From: Halorubrum sp. GN11_10-6_MGM | Lineage (GTDB): Archaea; Halobacteriota; Halobacteria; Halobacteriales; Haloferacaceae | Length of the DNA stretch: 64,000 nt | Direction: 5' to 3' | Assembly (NCBI RefSeq): GCF_005435165.1 | Contig: NZ_SGUC01000001.1 | Coordinates: 124,001-188,000, forward strand | In this document: piece after piece, positions 62,299-64,000 of the stretch | Numbering within the stretch: position 1 is the first letter of the stretch | How the letters are laid out: the number at the start of each line of letters is the position of its first letter | Position numbers and translations under genes: made by a program | Notes under the pieces: generated by a model | Seen by the model: the letters and a program-made list of their open reading frames with translations, nothing else | Told to the model about the DNA's origin: nothing | Databases searched by the model: none

Positions 62299-62553
62299 CT
62301 ACCGGAGGACAACGGCGTACGTCACCGCGAAGACGATCAGCGTCAGCGTCACGACGTTGCGCAGCGTGTACGCGGCCGCGCCGAGGAGGTCGAGTCCCCA
62401 GACGACGGTCGAGGCGAGGAGCGCCGAGAGGACCGCGTTCATCGCGAGCAGCACCCGCGGGTCGCCGGACGATCCCTCGATCCCGTCGCCGACGCCTTCC
62501 GTTCCGTCGCCGACTTCCCCGGTTCCGTCGCCGACGCCCTCGTCCTCGCTCAT
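62299..62553 (-). CDS. Small membrane protein with repeated N-terminus, function unknown
   Basis: 84 residues. The N-terminal 30 residues are built from repeated VGDG(T/I)EG-like units ([20 protein letters not shown]). Two hydrophobic helices follow ([19 protein letters not shown] and [18 protein letters not shown]). The ATG at 62553 is preferred; the longer upstream frame enters the next gene's promoter. No known family. Confidence 0.65.
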   Translation of the reverse strand: MSEDEGVGDGTGEVGDGTEGVGDGIEGSSGDPRVLLAMNAVLSALLASTVVWGLDLLGAAAYTLRNVVTLTLIVFAVTYAVVLR

Positions 62554-62671
62554 ACCTCCACGCGCGGGAGTCCGCCACTTAGCTCTTGTCCGTGGGGCGC
62601 GACCGCCGCGGCCGTGCGAATTAGTCGCACGACACCGGGAGACTAACACGATCGGCGGCGACACCATTGGT

Positions 62672-62911
62672 ATGGGAATCATCGACACGGTGACCGACGC
62701 GCTGACGGGGTCGACGCAGAGTGCCCCCGGGACCGCGGGCGACGACGGCTCCGAGGGAGCCTACTGGTGTGACGACTGCGGGGTCCGCGTCCGCGACGTC
62801 GACGTGGACGCCGAGGGGCTCGACCGCGACGGCGAGGGCGTCCCGAAATGTCCGGACTGCGGGGATCCGATGCGGTTCGAACGCGCGACCGGGAGCGGCT
62901 GCGCCTGCTGA
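62672..62911 (+). CDS. Small zinc-ribbon protein, function unknown
   Basis: 79 residues. The central part has CDDCGVRVRDVDVDAEGLDR and CPDCGDPMRFER, a classic two-CxxC zinc ribbon. The C-terminus ends GSGCAC, adding two Cys. The N-terminal 30 residues are Gly/Ser/Thr-rich. It is convergent with the CobW-family GTPase gene, 22 bp apart; CobW-type proteins can deliver zinc, so the location is suggestive but not evidence of a link. Confidence 0.75.
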   Translation: MGIIDTVTDALTGSTQSAPGTAGDDGSEGAYWCDDCGVRVRDVDVDAEGLDRDGEGVPKCPDCGDPMRFERATGSGCAC

Positions 62912-62933
62912 GCGCGAGAGCCGCCGGAGAGGC

Positions 62934-64000
62934 TCAGGGCTCGCGGAGCGCGACCTCGTCGCCCTGTTCGGTGGGGAACGGGTCGGGGTCCGCGTCGGCC
63001 GGGTCGTCACCGACGCCCGGACTCCCGAGCGCGGCGAGCTCGTCGTCGGTGAGGAGCGCGTCGTCGAGCCGCGAGACGAGCGCGTCCTCGTCGACGCCGG
63101 TCCCGATGACGACGTACTCGGTCAGGCGGTCGCCGCGCTCGTCGTCCCAGTCGAGGTCGGGGCGGTTCGAGCGGAGCATGTCGCGCTCGACCGGCGGGAG
63201 GCTCGCGATCCACGGTCCGAGCGCGGTGACGCGGACCGACCGCGCCGCCTGTCCGACCTGCTGGCGCTGGTCGGTCCCGGCCACCCACAGCGTCCCCTTC
63301 GAGCGGACCACGTCGGCCGGGAGATCCCGGAGGAGCGCGGCGATCCGGTCCGGGTGGAACGGTCGCCGGCGGCGGTAGGTGAACGAGGTGACGCCGTACA
63401 CCTCGTCGGGGTGGCGGTGGGCGCCCTCTGTTTCCCCGTGTTGGTCGTCTGCGAGCGCCCGCTTCCAGCCGGGGAGGTCGCCCAGTTCCCGCTCGTCGAA
63501 CGTCCCGACGTCGAGGATCCGGTCCGGGTCGACCGCGGAGAACTCCGCGACGACCGTCTCCGCGTCGGGCTGGAGCGCCCCTACGAGCTCGACCGCCTCG
63601 TCGGTCTCCGCGTCGGTACAGAGGTCCGCCTTGTTACACACCACGAGGTTCGACACCTCGACCTGCTCGACGAGGAGGTCCGAGAGCGGGCGGTCGGCGT
63701 CGCCGTCGCTCTCGGAACCGGCGCTCTCGGCGCCCGCGTCCGGATCGACGCGGCGCTCCGGCGTCTCGTCGCCCGCGAAGGCGTCGAGGAACTGCCGCGT
63801 GTCGATCACGGTCACCAGCGCGTCGACGCGGTAGCGGGCCGCCGCGCGCGACTCGGTCGTGAACAGGCGGGCGACGGGGGCGGGCTCGGAGATCCCCGAG
63901 GACTCGACGACGAGGTTGTCGAACGAGCGCTCGTTCGCGAGCCGCACCACCGCCGACTCCAAGTCGTCCTGAAGCTCACAGCAGATACAGCCGTTCGACA
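62934..64000 (-). CDS. CobW/COG0523-family (G3E) GTPase, C-terminal part
   Basis: The gene runs off the right edge of the window; about 355 residues are visible. The metal-binding motif GCICC is read just inside the edge (near 63985). Then come ESSGISEPAPVARLF, the guanine-specificity NKADL (VCNKADLCTD) and the CobW C-terminal domain (YGVTSFTYRRRRPFHPDRI, KGTLWVAGTDQ). The Walker A loop lies outside the window. Family members are metal chaperones for zinc, cobalt or nitrile hydratase. An acidic insert (DPDAGAESAGSESDGDADR) interrupts the GTPase domain. Confidence 0.88.
   Translation of the reverse strand, partial: SNGCICCELQDDLESAVVRLANERSFDNLVVESSGISEPAPVARLFTTESRAAARYRVDALVTVIDTRQFLDAFAGDETPERRVDPDAGAESAGSESDGDADRPLSDLLVEQVEVSNLVVCNKADLCTDAETDEAVELVGALQPDAETVVAEFSAVDPDRILDVGTFDERELGDLPGWKRALADDQHGETEGAHRHPDEVYGVTSFTYRRRRPFHPDRIAALLRDLPADVVRSKGTLWVAGTDQRQQVGQAARSVRVTALGPWIASLPPVERDMLRSNRPDLDWDDERGDRLTEYVVIGTGVDEDALVSRLDDALLTDDELAALGSPGVGDDPADADPDPFPTEQGDEVALREP

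Overview
This is a chromosomal stretch of a halophilic archaeon of class Halobacteria, most like Halorubrum. The DNA is very GC-rich and the proteins are rich in Asp and Glu. Archaeal and haloarchaeal hallmark genes are present: PCNA, thermosome, Rio1, Dim2-like KH protein, Hjc, haloarchaeal lycopene cyclase with Brp/Blh, Tat-lipobox lipoproteins and an LDH-like malate dehydrogenase. Most genes have a TATA-like box that begins about 28-34 nt before the start codon, so most transcripts are probably leaderless. I used that spacing to choose several starts.

Layout: 0-14 kb holds the end of a TatC translocase gene, uvrA, a RidA protein, a MutS5-like ATPase, a LarE-like sulfur transferase, a HAD phosphatase, the retinal pair crtY-brp, a YkgJ protein, hisB, a 2H phosphoesterase and malate dehydrogenase. 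14-24 kb holds an MFS transporter, a 7TM histidine kinase, a LAGLIDADG homing endonuclease directly behind pcn, a phosphohexomutase, an FMN reductase, a rhodanese and Hjc. 23-29 kb holds Rio1, the KH protein, the thermosome, a LUD protein and a hydrolase. 29-38 kb holds tRNA-Lys, an M20 peptidase, a ParB/RHH-like protein, an SdpI-like membrane protein, TPR-DUF424, an aminotransferase and a permease-UspA fusion. 38-48 kb holds a thiamine-type ABC importer, hisA, a P450 and a soluble chemoreceptor. 48-64 kb holds uvrC, ThpR, a HEAT protein, a CNNM/CorC-like protein, serA, a lactonase-like MBL plus Fe-ADH operon, a VapBC module, threonine synthase, upp, small zinc proteins and a truncated CobW-family GTPase.

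The most unusual signal is non-coding. Three intergenic copies (about 25.07-25.26, 38.21-38.52 and 50.11-50.38 kb, the last inverted) of one structured repeat share conserved linkers. Two copies have long perfect hairpins whose arms differ between copies but stay paired. The right end of each copy carries a TATA-like sequence. Other repeats include a hairpin array behind the thermosome gene, a 24-bp copy of the tRNA-Lys 3' end folded into a hairpin, a perfect 12-bp tandem repeat in the vapBC promoter, and a triple 25-bp repeat upstream of the P450 gene.

Most of the window is single genes or short operons of core metabolism, DNA repair and translation. I see no provirus, IS transposase, rRNA or CRISPR array. 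The endonuclease gene is the clearest candidate for horizontally moved DNA: it is visibly less GC-rich than its surroundings.
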